Part shown: positions 8,093 to 15,867 of the stretch, piece after piece
How positions within the stretch are numbered: the stretch's first letter is position 1
Layout of the letters: the number at the start of each line of letters is the position of its first letter
Origin: Nitrosomonadales bacterium
GTDB lineage: Bacteria; Pseudomonadota; Gammaproteobacteria; Burkholderiales; Gallionellaceae
Direction: 5' to 3'
Assembly (NCBI GenBank): GCA_025350915.1
Contig: JANXWX010000135.1
Coordinates: 1-63,077 of the forward strand
DNA: 63,077 nt
Translations under genes and position numbers: made by a program
Notes under the pieces: model-generated
Told to the model about the DNA's origin: nothing
Databases searched by the model: none
What the model saw: only the letters and a program-made list of their open reading frames with translations

Positions 8093-9205
8093 TTACTTTG
8101 CATTTAGAAAAAGTATTTCTTTCCAGTTTGTGTTGGCCTGCTGCATGCGCCAGATAAACGCATCGAGCACATAATGCGTAATTTGCGGCATGGCAAGCAG
8201 GGGGACCAGCCAAACCAGTGTTTGCTCGGCATTTATTACCGATATGTGATCGGCAATAAACAAGACCGAGCCATGATCGTGCCACACCATACTATCCCAC
8301 ACGCTTTCTTCAACATAGGCCCAGCCGAATAACACGGCGAAATATACCGGCAACCACCTGCGTTGAAATAGTTTTGCGATCCAGCGGAATTGAAAACTGG
8401 GTTGACCGCCCTGCAATTGAACCTGATTATGCCCGTAGATCCACATCAATGCCAAATAGGGTATGCCATGCGAAATCACATTGATGGCCGTAAAGGCGAT
8501 ATCATTATTAAAAATAACAATCCCAACCAGCCATGACAAAGCAGTACCCGACAGCAGCAGATTGCGCGGTACGTTAAGCCGGCGCGTCATCAGCCATACG
8601 CGACCTTCCTTGATAACATAGCCTAACATTATTGCAATATAAAGACCCAGCGCAAATTGTTCGATAGCCGCCGGTTCAATCTTAAAAAAATCGCCATCAA
8701 TAAACCAGTCGAAATTTCTTTCATGCGCATGCCAGTAAATCAACGGATAGATTGTTGAGGTATAAATGGCCAACTTATCAATCCACTTGTAGCGTTGCTC
8801 TTCCTTTCTGGCATAGATCATCATAAAACCATATTGCTGCCGCACGAAATGAAATACGGCAAGATAGGCCAATGTGCGCCAGAATATCATGCTGCCCATG
8901 CTATATAACAGGCAACCAACTACCCAGGCTATCAACGGCGTAAGCAAATAAAGCGACTGTCGTTTTTGCATCTCCACTTTGTCAAAGTAAGTGCGGAAAA
9001 GCGTGCTGTATACGTGTGTGACATCAACCCCGACTACCAGCAACAGCCAAAGCCAGGGCGGAACATGGCTGATTGAAGCCAGCTGTCCACGAAATAAAAT
9101 GACTAATCCGGTAATCAGAAATGCAGGGCCGACGATAAATAGCAAATCAACCCTGGAAGAATATATCCAGGGTTGTGACAATGCTGGAGGCTTGGTGGAA
9201 TTCAT
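8093..9205 (-). CDS. Histidine-rich polytopic membrane protein of unknown function
   Basis: 370 residues from the ATG at 9205, which overlaps the stop of the FAD-oxidase gene as ATGA; the frame is open further upstream but lies within that gene. I count about nine to ten hydrophobic segments. Histidines sit in or near them in conserved-looking motifs: DVTHVYSTLFRTY, FHFVRQQYGF, YWHAHERN, ISHGIPYL, YGHNQ and a C-terminal ITHYVLDAFIWR. Clustered membrane histidines suggest metal binding, possibly a di-iron site as in membrane desaturases or hydroxylases, but none of their exact HxxHH boxes is present. I do not recognise the family. Position between the oxidase and speD suggests work on an amine or a lipid. 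Confidence 0.65.
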   Translation of the reverse strand: MNSTKPPALSQPWIYSSRVDLLFIVGPAFLITGLVILFRGQLASISHVPPWLWLLLVVGVDVTHVYSTLFRTYFDKVEMQKRQSLYLLTPLIAWVVGCLLYSMGSMIFWRTLAYLAVFHFVRQQYGFMMIYARKEEQRYKWIDKLAIYTSTIYPLIYWHAHERNFDWFIDGDFFKIEPAAIEQFALGLYIAIMLGYVIKEGRVWLMTRRLNVPRNLLLSGTALSWLVGIVIFNNDIAFTAINVISHGIPYLALMWIYGHNQVQLQGGQPSFQFRWIAKLFQRRWLPVYFAVLFGWAYVEESVWDSMVWHDHGSVLFIADHISVINAEQTLVWLVPLLAMPQITHYVLDAFIWRMQQANTNWKEILFLNAK

Positions 9206-10812
9206 ACTTTTATGAATTTTATTACATTCTCGGCAGCCTGCACTCCATGGGTACAGGCTTCCTCGAATATCGACATACCACTCATATCCGAATGTGCCAT
9301 AAATATGGGCGGCATCTGTTGTAACGCCTGGCGCCTGTGCTTGCCCCAGACAAATCCCGGTGTTGGCCGCACCATGGCATGCCCCCACAGCCACACATCC
9401 ACGCGTTGAACCTGACCCTCAAGCTCGGGGTGTAATGAGAACAATTCATCCAGGAATATTTTTTGCCACTCCATGTAAGTACGATTCAATGCTTCTTTTC
9501 TGGCTGCAACCGGGGGCAAATGACTCAACGGCCAATACCAGGTCAATACGGTCTGAGTAGGATGCATTTGCGGAATTTGATGTGTCGCATTCACATATCC
9601 CAGCTTGTCACCGTGATAGGACACGTTATCCCACGAAAGCGGTGCGCCCTTGCCACCGGGGAGGCGATTCACAGTAATATTGGCAACCACCCAGGGTGCA
9701 TAAGAAAACTCATCCGCGTTTATGGCATGTCGAGAAGACTGTATTAATCGCGCGGCCACAAAACGCGGTACCGCCATCACCACCGCTTTTGCCTCTATAC
9801 GCACCGTGTCACCACTGAGCTGATCCAGATATTCAACCACTGCCCCCTTACTGTGTTCAGTCACCCGATAAACCAGTGCCGCAGTTTGTATATTATTTTT
9901 AATCGGCTCGGCCAGTTTGCCTGCCAGCCAGCCATTTCCCTGTGGCCAGGTAATAACGTCTGCTGCCGACGCATTGGCGGCCATTCCGCTACGCGAGGAA
10001 AAATAGTGTATACCCGCCCATGCCGAAGTCTCCTCAAGTGTTGTACCAAAATCATCGCGGCAACAATAGTTCACATACCAGCGCAACTCGTTCGATACGA
10101 AACCCTGCCGCTGCATCCAGTCCCGCATGTTAAGCTTATCAAGCGCCAGCAGTTCAGCGTCTTGTGAACTTTTATCCAGCGGAATCGCAAATGCCTTTTT
10201 ACCATCCCTACCTGTCAGTTTTTTATATCCTTCAAGCAGCCCGAAGAAGCGTTTATATTCTTCCTCTACTTTTACACCGATACCCGTATTCGGCACCAGC
10301 CCATCCTGCCAGCGTCCTCGCATAAACAGCCTTTCATGCGGATCTGCGCAAAGAAAATACTCATCGTAGATGGGCAAGCTGTTTTTGTTATAACCTTTAA
10401 TAATGCCGAAGTCTTCAAACAGTTTCTTCGCCACCGTGGCTTCCTGTGTCAACAAGGGCACATAGTGTGCGCCCCACGGATACGCGGACACTTCATTCTT
10501 GCCGCTGCAGGAATTACCACCTGTTTGCGCTTCAAGCTCAAGCAGCATGAAATCTGTTTTGCCTGCCTTGGCCATCGTGTAACCGGCAGACAAACCTGCA
10601 ATGCCACCGCCGACGATCACCACCTCTTTTTTCAGGGTGCGTACAGGCTGCGGAAATTTACCCTCGCGTAATTGATGTCCTATCGCAGCAGACGCGCCCT
10701 GTATTTCACCTGCAATAGCCTTTTGTGAAAATAAGCCGGCATAGCCGGCAAATCCCGCCATCCCGGTTGCAACCAACCCCCCGGCAATAAAATCACGTCT
10801 GCTAATTTTCAT
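9202..10812 (-). CDS. Tat-exported FAD-dependent amine oxidase-like protein
   Basis: 536 residues. The N-terminus has a twin-arginine signal (SRRDFIAGG) followed by a hydrophobic stretch. The FAD dinucleotide-binding motif GGGIAGLSAGYTMAKAG lies at ~residues 67-83, with the acidic strand end LLELE and the second motif GGNS. The C-terminus has the flavin-family ending around HSDMSGMSIFEEACTHGVQAA. The fold is that of flavin monoamine oxidases and related desaturases. It is first in the operon oxidase-membrane protein-speD-NHL lipoprotein, so a polyamine or related amine in the periplasm is a reasonable but unproven substrate. Confidence 0.8.
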   Translation of the reverse strand: MKISRRDFIAGGLVATGMAGFAGYAGLFSQKAIAGEIQGASAAIGHQLREGKFPQPVRTLKKEVVIVGGGIAGLSAGYTMAKAGKTDFMLLELEAQTGGNSCSGKNEVSAYPWGAHYVPLLTQEATVAKKLFEDFGIIKGYNKNSLPIYDEYFLCADPHERLFMRGRWQDGLVPNTGIGVKVEEEYKRFFGLLEGYKKLTGRDGKKAFAIPLDKSSQDAELLALDKLNMRDWMQRQGFVSNELRWYVNYCCRDDFGTTLEETSAWAGIHYFSSRSGMAANASAADVITWPQGNGWLAGKLAEPIKNNIQTAALVYRVTEHSKGAVVEYLDQLSGDTVRIEAKAVVMAVPRFVAARLIQSSRHAINADEFSYAPWVVANITVNRLPGGKGAPLSWDNVSYHGDKLGYVNATHQIPQMHPTQTVLTWYWPLSHLPPVAARKEALNRTYMEWQKIFLDELFSLHPELEGQVQRVDVWLWGHAMVRPTPGFVWGKHRRQALQQMPPIFMAHSDMSGMSIFEEACTHGVQAAENVIKFIKV

Positions 10813-10888
10813 TTATACCCACACTGCATCCTGTATGAATGAAAGATAGTACGTATTATTACGGCAAGTGCCAAATTATTTTAGCTCC

Positions 10889-11848
10889 TCAAATATCGTT
10901 TCGAAACGCCCGCCGATAGTTAGACGGCGAGGTTTTAAACGCCAGATTGAAATGCTGGCGTAATGAAACAGCTGAACCAAAACCCGCCTTAACTGCGACT
11001 GTTTCAATCCCATAGCGGGTTGTTTCAAGCAGTTGCTGAGCCAGACCCAGCCGCTGACTCAGCATCCACTCGCCCAACGTAACCCCCATCACTTGTTTAA
11101 AGCGTCTGGTAAAAGTTCTGCGCGTCATCAAAGCACGGTTAGCCAAAGCATCCAGACTGTGTGGTTTGTCCAGATGGCCGCTAATCCAGTCCAGAACGTC
11201 TGCAAAGCGGTCGACCGTTGATACATCACGCACCGGTTGTGAAATATACTGTGCCTGGCCACCTTGTCGGTGTGGGGAAACTACCATGCGTCGTGCCACA
11301 TGGTTTGCCACTTCAGCACCATACTGACGTCGCAAAATATGCAGGCAGCAATCAATCGCGGCAGCGGTGCCAGCCGAGGTAATAATGTTGCCTTCGTCCA
11401 CATACAGTACATTGGGATTCACGCTAATAGCGGGATAACGGGTGGCAAGATCATTCGCCCAATGCCAGTGGGTGGTTGCGGCAAGCCCATCAAGCAAGCC
11501 TGCCGCCGCCAATACATATGAACCCAGACACAGGCCGACAATCAGTGCGCCTCGTTTATGCGCGCGACGAAGGGCATCCAGCAAAGCTTTGGGGGGTATC
11601 TCACTGGTATCTCGCCAGCTGGGCACAATGATGATCGCCGCCCTGGCAATATCCTTCAGGCCATAACGCGTCTCCAGCGAAAAACCGGCAGAAGTATTTA
11701 ATCTGTCTTGCTCGGCTGAACATACCCGCAGCTCAAATTTTGGCATATCCGTACCGGTGCGGTCCTCGCCAAAAATCGCACAGGGCACGGACAAATGAAA
11801 CGGGCTAATGCCTTCAAAAGCTATGATCGCAACTGTATTGGCGCGCAC
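10889..11848 (-). CDS. GlxA family transcriptional regulator (DJ-1/PfpI plus AraC HTH)
   Basis: I choose the GTG at 11848 because a GAGGGGGG Shine-Dalgarno lies 4 nt upstream and the DJ-1 fold begins at once (VAIIAFEGISPFHLSVP); an ATG at 11935 in frame would add 29 residues that look non-native. The resulting 319 residues fit the family. The DJ-1/PfpI-like domain comes first (nucleophile-elbow region GLCLGSYVLAAAGLLDG), then a two-helix AraC domain (LANRALMTRRTFTRRFKQVMG ... VAVKAGFGSAVSLRQHF). It is divergent from the cysteine-hydrolase gene 112 bp away, which it probably controls. Confidence 0.8.
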   Translation of the reverse strand: MRANTVAIIAFEGISPFHLSVPCAIFGEDRTGTDMPKFELRVCSAEQDRLNTSAGFSLETRYGLKDIARAAIIIVPSWRDTSEIPPKALLDALRRAHKRGALIVGLCLGSYVLAAAGLLDGLAATTHWHWANDLATRYPAISVNPNVLYVDEGNIITSAGTAAAIDCCLHILRRQYGAEVANHVARRMVVSPHRQGGQAQYISQPVRDVSTVDRFADVLDWISGHLDKPHSLDALANRALMTRRTFTRRFKQVMGVTLGEWMLSQRLGLAQQLLETTRYGIETVAVKAGFGSAVSLRQHFNLAFKTSPSNYRRAFRNDI

Positions 11849-11960
11849 ATTACCCCCCTCTAACAATGGCCCGATCTTATCGATAGATGTCTTACAGGCC
11901 ACTATTATACAACACCTCAAGCTTTCATAATGCAACCGTCACTAACCCCAGGAGAACACC

Positions 11961-12602
11961 ATGACAACGAAAAACCGCCGCGCTCTAATCGTGATTGATG
12001 TACAAAATGAATATGAATCCGGCAACCTGATGATCGAATATCCGGATATCAGGCAGTCCCTTGCCAACATTGGCACGGCGATGGATGCCGCCAGGACATC
12101 AGACATCCCCATCATTGTGGTGCAACAGTATGCACCGGCCGATTCGCCGATATTTGCGGCGGGAACGCATGCGTGGGCTTTGCATGAGGTCGTGCAATCC
12201 CGCCAGTGGCAACATTATATTGAAAAGAAACTGCCCAGCGCCTTTGCCGGTACCGATCTAGCCTCATGGCTGGCAGAAAACAAAATAGACACGCTGGCAG
12301 TTACCGGCTACATGACTCACAACTGCGTGGACTCCACGATCAAGCATGCTTTCCACAGCGGGCTTGCGGTGGAATACTTGTCTGATGCTTCGGGCTCCTT
12401 GTCCTATATCAACAAAGCCGGCTCCGCCACGGGAGAGGAAATACACCGGACATTCTGTGTCGTGATGCAGGCGCGATTTGCGGCGGTGATGAGTACCAAT
12501 GAATGGTTACAGGTGATAAGCGACAAGGCTGTTGCCGAACGGGACGGGATTTACAAATCCAATCTGCGGGCACGCAATGCAGCGGTGAAAATAGCCGCGT
12601 AA
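11961..12602 (+). CDS. Cysteine hydrolase, isochorismatase superfamily
   Basis: 213 residues. The catalytic triad of the family is visible: Asp13 in VIDVQNEY, Lys89 in EKKLPSAF, and Cys122 in GYMTHNCVDST, with the usual cis-peptide region before the cysteine. Members hydrolyse amides or imides such as nicotinamide, N-carbamoyl compounds or ureido acids; the substrate is not readable. AGGAGA is placed 7 nt before the ATG. The gene is divergent from a GlxA-type regulator and followed after 10 nt by a GNAT gene, forming a likely two-gene unit. Confidence 0.85.
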   Translation: MTTKNRRALIVIDVQNEYESGNLMIEYPDIRQSLANIGTAMDAARTSDIPIIVVQQYAPADSPIFAAGTHAWALHEVVQSRQWQHYIEKKLPSAFAGTDLASWLAENKIDTLAVTGYMTHNCVDSTIKHAFHSGLAVEYLSDASGSLSYINKAGSATGEEIHRTFCVVMQARFAAVMSTNEWLQVISDKAVAERDGIYKSNLRARNAAVKIAA

Positions 12603-12612
12603 AGGTTAGATC

Positions 12613-13083
12613 ATGACGGAAATTCGCTATCGCAAATTCAAACCGTCCGATCAGACCGCCATTCAACAATGGCCGACCTATCCACGGGAATTTTCCGAAC
12701 TGGATTATGCGTTGCGCAACAACGGCTGGCTGGACGAGTTTCATGTAGCAACAGAAACCACCATCTACATAGCAGAACAGGATAATGAGATTGTTGCGTT
12801 TACCCTGCTTGCCAAAACCGGTCACGCCGCGGCAGAGTTCCGCATAGCTGTCCGCGCGGATAAACTGGGAACGGGGATAGGCAAATTATTTACGGGCTTC
12901 ACCCTGACTACTGGCTTTATGCAGCCAGGCATATTACGCATTCATCTGGTCGTCAGAAAAAATAATCCGCGCGCGATCCGCCTGTACAAACAAGCCGGAT
13001 TCCATGCAGACGGTGAATGCACAAAAATAATTAATGGTAAACCTGTCGATTTTTGGATAATGGCCATTTTGAAATCTGCCTGA
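12613..13083 (+). CDS. GNAT family N-acetyltransferase
   Basis: 156 residues. Acetyl-CoA site: AEFRIAVRADKLGTGIGKLF (motif A, with the GTGIGK loop) and RLYKQAGFHADGE (motif B), resembling RimI/RimL-like enzymes. AAGG precedes the ATG and the gap to the cysteine hydrolase is only 10 nt, so co-transcription is likely. Substrate unknown. Confidence 0.8.
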   Translation: MTEIRYRKFKPSDQTAIQQWPTYPREFSELDYALRNNGWLDEFHVATETTIYIAEQDNEIVAFTLLAKTGHAAAEFRIAVRADKLGTGIGKLFTGFTLTTGFMQPGILRIHLVVRKNNPRAIRLYKQAGFHADGECTKIINGKPVDFWIMAILKSA

Positions 13084-13153
13084 TACAGCCCTAAGTGGTA
13101 AACTGTTCCCCTGTTTACACAACTCTACTTACTGGAAATTTCAGCACAAGACG

Positions 13154-13825
13154 ATGAATATTCTTCTGATTGAAGATAACCGTGATCTTGCAACGAATCT
13201 GTTCGATTATTTTGAAGCCAAGGGACACGCGATGGACCTTGCTGCCGATGGCATCTCCGGCCTGCATTTCGCCGCCGCCAACCAATACGACGTGCTGATT
13301 CTGGATGTCATGTTGCCGGGTATGGACGGGCTCACGTTGTGCAAACGTTTGCGTGAAGCCGGCAAACTCACCCCCATCTTAATGCTGACCGCGCGCGATT
13401 CACTGGATGACAAAATTGCCGGTCTGGAAGCGGGCGCGGATGATTATGTGGTCAAACCCTTTTCGCTGCGTGAAGTTGACGCGCGTTTGCAGGCCTTGGT
13501 ACGACGCTCGATTGCGCATGAATCCGGCTCAAAGTTACAGGTAGGAGATTTAATTTTCGACACCCTTACTTTTAGGGTCATGCGCGGAGAGCGCGGCATA
13601 GAACTCCCTCCCGTCCCCTTAAAATTGCTGGAAATTTTGATGCGGCAATCTCCACGGGTATTACCCCGAGAGGAAATCGAAAAAGCTATCTGGGGAGACT
13701 CTCCGCCTGACAGTGATGCCTTGCGCGCGCATCTGTATATATTACGAAACGCAATCGATAAAAATTCGGACAAACCATTGCTCAAAACACTTCGTGGCAT
13801 CGGTTACCAAATCAGCAATGTATAG
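13154..13825 (+). CDS. OmpR/PhoB-family response regulator
   Basis: 223 residues. Receiver domain 1-~115 with acidic pocket EDN near position 7, phosphoacceptor Asp51 (LILDVMLPGMDG), the Thr/Ala switch at MLTARD, and Lys in VVKPF. The C-terminal winged helix (~130-223) ends HTLRGIGYQIS-like (TLRGIGYQISNV). Its stop overlaps the start of the kinase gene by 8 nt, so the two are coupled. It most resembles the QseB/PmrA-like regulators; the signal is unknown. Confidence 0.92.
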   Translation: MNILLIEDNRDLATNLFDYFEAKGHAMDLAADGISGLHFAAANQYDVLILDVMLPGMDGLTLCKRLREAGKLTPILMLTARDSLDDKIAGLEAGADDYVVKPFSLREVDARLQALVRRSIAHESGSKLQVGDLIFDTLTFRVMRGERGIELPPVPLKLLEILMRQSPRVLPREEIEKAIWGDSPPDSDALRAHLYILRNAIDKNSDKPLLKTLRGIGYQISNV

Positions 13826-15086
13826 CATACATCATAGCTTCAGGTTTCGGCTGGCCATCACCTTCGCTTTTTTTGGCGCCATGATCAGCCTGATATTGTC
13901 ATTGGGGCTTTCTTTTACGGCACATAACCTCAGTGACAGGCTGATCGATGAAACATTGCGCGCTGAAATTGAAGACTATATTTCAAGACGCGCACGCAAC
14001 CCGAATTCGCACCCTCCCGCCACCATCAGTATCCGCGGATATCTATTCCACCCCGATCAGAATAATCCGGATATTCCACCCGCTTTGCTTGAACTGACCC
14101 CAGGGAAATATCAACTAGCACTCGACAGCATTCCGTATCGAGTCGCGGTTATCGATAAATCAGATGAACGTTATGTAATGATGTTCAACGAAATGAGGCA
14201 ACGCGAACGTGAGTCGACATTCCTGACTTATCTGGTCACTGGTGCACTGATTATGACATTGCTTTCCGCCTGGATAGGCTGGTGGCTGGCTGGCAGGGTC
14301 GTCGCACCCATTGCAGAGCTTGGCTTGCGTGTCGGCAAGGCCAGCCCTGAAGATAACATACTGGACATTGACAAAGGATTTGAACCCGATGAAATCGGTA
14401 AACTTGCAAACGTTTTCGCCGGATACCTCAGACGTATGCGCGCATTTATTGAGAGGGAACGCGCCTTCACCTCGGACGTAAGCCATGAACTCAGGACACC
14501 GCTCGCAATCGTGCTTGGTGTAGTAGAGTTGATGGAAGAGGATAGCCATCTGCAGAACAAGCAACAAGAACGCATTGCCAGAATCGGGCGTGCCACCCGT
14601 GGCATGATAGATATGACCGAGGCCCTGTTGTTGATGGGCAGAGAAGCCAGCAACGATGAACCAGTCAGACAAAAATGTGATGTATGTGACATCGTCAATC
14701 ACGCAATTGACATTCACCGCCATTTGCTCGGCACGCAAACTACGGTAAATCTAATTTGTCACAATCACCCGCATATTGCAGCCGAGCGGGCTTTATTCGG
14801 CATTGTCGTTGCCAACCTGGTACGAAATGCCTTTGCCTACACACCTTCGGGTTCGGTCACGATAAAGGTATCGGAGGACTCACTAACCGTCATCGATACT
14901 GGTATCGGTATCCATAGCGAAGAGATCGGCAATGTTTTCCAGCGCCATTTCAAGGGATCTGGCAGTACAGGCTCAGGCATAGGCTTATCACTGGTTAAAC
15001 GTATTTGTGACCGCTATGGCTGGGAAACCATTATCGACAGTACCGAAGGTGAAGGTACTTCAGCACAACTGATATTTATCGTATAA
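13818..15086 (+). CDS. Sensor histidine kinase, partner of the upstream response regulator
   Basis: 422 residues from the ATG at 13818, which overlaps the regulator's stop; the frame is open further left but that part is inside the regulator. TM1 ~10-34, periplasmic sensor ~35-134, TM2 ~135-158, HAMP ~159-210, then HisKA with phosphoacceptor His223 (DVSHELRTPLA). The HATPase domain has the N box (VVANLVRNAFAYT), G1 (VIDTGIGI) and G2 (GSGIGLSLVKRI). The short periplasmic loop has no recognisable ligand fold. Contains the Cys pair CDVC after the HisKA domain. Confidence 0.92.
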   Translation: MYSIHHSFRFRLAITFAFFGAMISLILSLGLSFTAHNLSDRLIDETLRAEIEDYISRRARNPNSHPPATISIRGYLFHPDQNNPDIPPALLELTPGKYQLALDSIPYRVAVIDKSDERYVMMFNEMRQRERESTFLTYLVTGALIMTLLSAWIGWWLAGRVVAPIAELGLRVGKASPEDNILDIDKGFEPDEIGKLANVFAGYLRRMRAFIERERAFTSDVSHELRTPLAIVLGVVELMEEDSHLQNKQQERIARIGRATRGMIDMTEALLLMGREASNDEPVRQKCDVCDIVNHAIDIHRHLLGTQTTVNLICHNHPHIAAERALFGIVVANLVRNAFAYTPSGSVTIKVSEDSLTVIDTGIGIHSEEIGNVFQRHFKGSGSTGSGIGLSLVKRICDRYGWETIIDSTEGEGTSAQLIFIV

Positions 15087-15157
15087 TGCTGATTTATAAT
15101 ATTATTTTTTAAGTTTTTTGCTTGGCTAAAATTACTTTATTTGTATCAATTTTGTCG

Positions 15158-15185
15158 CATTGCCCGACGAATGCGGCGCTATAAT
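15158..15185 (+). promoter_or_regulatory. Candidate promoter and inverted repeat ahead of the small secreted protein
   Basis: A perfect TATAAT (15180-15185) lies 33 nt before the ATG at 15219. Just upstream is GCATT-8 nt-AATGC (15158-15175), which could be an operator. No convincing -35 is at the usual distance, so the promoter may need an activator. Confidence 0.4.
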
Positions 15186-15218
15186 CCGCAACCTCTGTTT
15201 TATGATCCGGGAAGATAT

Positions 15219-15479
15219 ATGAAATTAAATGTAGTCATCGCTTTTGTACTTGGATTTGCTTGTGTCTCCGCCTATGCCGAAAAAGCACCCGCAACACCGC
15301 AAACAGATGAACAATGTAAAAAAAGTGTCGAGAAAATTATCGATGACCACAAAGCGTTGTCTAATCCTGCCAACCCCAATAGCGTACCGGATGATGTTTT
15401 CGTCATCGATCTGAAAAAACTGCAACAGCAAAAGGGCAATTGTGAAGCCTATAACCAGCTTTTGGACAGCTATAACTAA
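15219..15479 (+). CDS. Small secreted protein of unknown function (86 aa)
   Basis: A clean signal peptide (MKLNVVIAFVLGFACVSAYA, cleavage after AYA) leaves a 66-residue mature protein with two cysteines (EQCKKS and GNCEAY) that could form a disulphide. GGGAAG sits ahead of the ATG at 15219; the open frame further left is not preceded by a good site. Helical and charged. I do not recognise the family. Confidence 0.6.
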   Translation: MKLNVVIAFVLGFACVSAYAEKAPATPQTDEQCKKSVEKIIDDHKALSNPANPNSVPDDVFVIDLKKLQQQKGNCEAYNQLLDSYN

Positions 15480-15647
15480 CCACCTTACCGCAACCACATA
15501 TTTAACTGGTTAAACTATTGCAGCGGCCTGCTGCCGCAAACTCCCCTTACCCGCCTTAACACTCCCTTCACCTTGCGTTGACATAAGCACTACACGGCAC
15601 AACGTACTATTTGCCTTAGTGTGCATATATCCAAAAGGAGAATTCAA

Positions 15648-15863
15648 ATGAAAGTATCTTCTATATCAGAGCATTCATTAGAGACAGGTTACTTAACCGC
15701 CCATCAAGGCAAAACAGCATTTAATGCTGTACAAAAAATGATTTCTGCGCTGTTGTCTGCCATTAATCAAATTGGTACGGCCATTGCCCTGGGCGAAAAA
15801 GGCGATCTTGATGCCATGCATCACTTTCGAACCGAAAATATCGGAACTAAATATCGGAACTAA
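15648..15863 (+). CDS. Small hypothetical protein (71 aa) upstream of SulP
   Basis: AAAAGGAG is placed 8 nt before the ATG at 15648, an excellent ribosome site, which is the main support for this gene. The product is soluble with a central hydrophobic helix (MISALLSAINQIGTAIALGE). The stop is 4 nt before the SulP start, so the two are likely co-translated. The last residues (KYRN) arise from a 13-bp tandem duplication. No family recognised. Confidence 0.55.
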   Translation: MKVSSISEHSLETGYLTAHQGKTAFNAVQKMISALLSAINQIGTAIALGEKGDLDAMHHFRTENIGTKYRN

Positions 15864-15866
15864 ATA
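15836..15866 (+). repeat. 13-bp tandem duplication at a gene junction
   Basis: The unit AAATATCGGAACT (period 13) occurs about 2.4 times, from the last codons of the small gene to 1 nt before the SulP ATG. With one unit removed the small protein would end IGTK instead of IGTKYRN, and the spacing to SulP would be unchanged. Confidence 0.9.
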
Positions 15867-15867
15867 A

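Noticed and set aside
9206-9394. N-terminal extension of the His-rich membrane protein to 9394
   Set aside because: It lies inside the FAD-oxidase gene in another frame; the ATG at 9205 makes an ATGA overlap.
15578-15610. TTGACA and TACTAT ahead of the small gene at 15648
   Set aside because: The 21-bp spacing is too long for a normal sigma-70 promoter.
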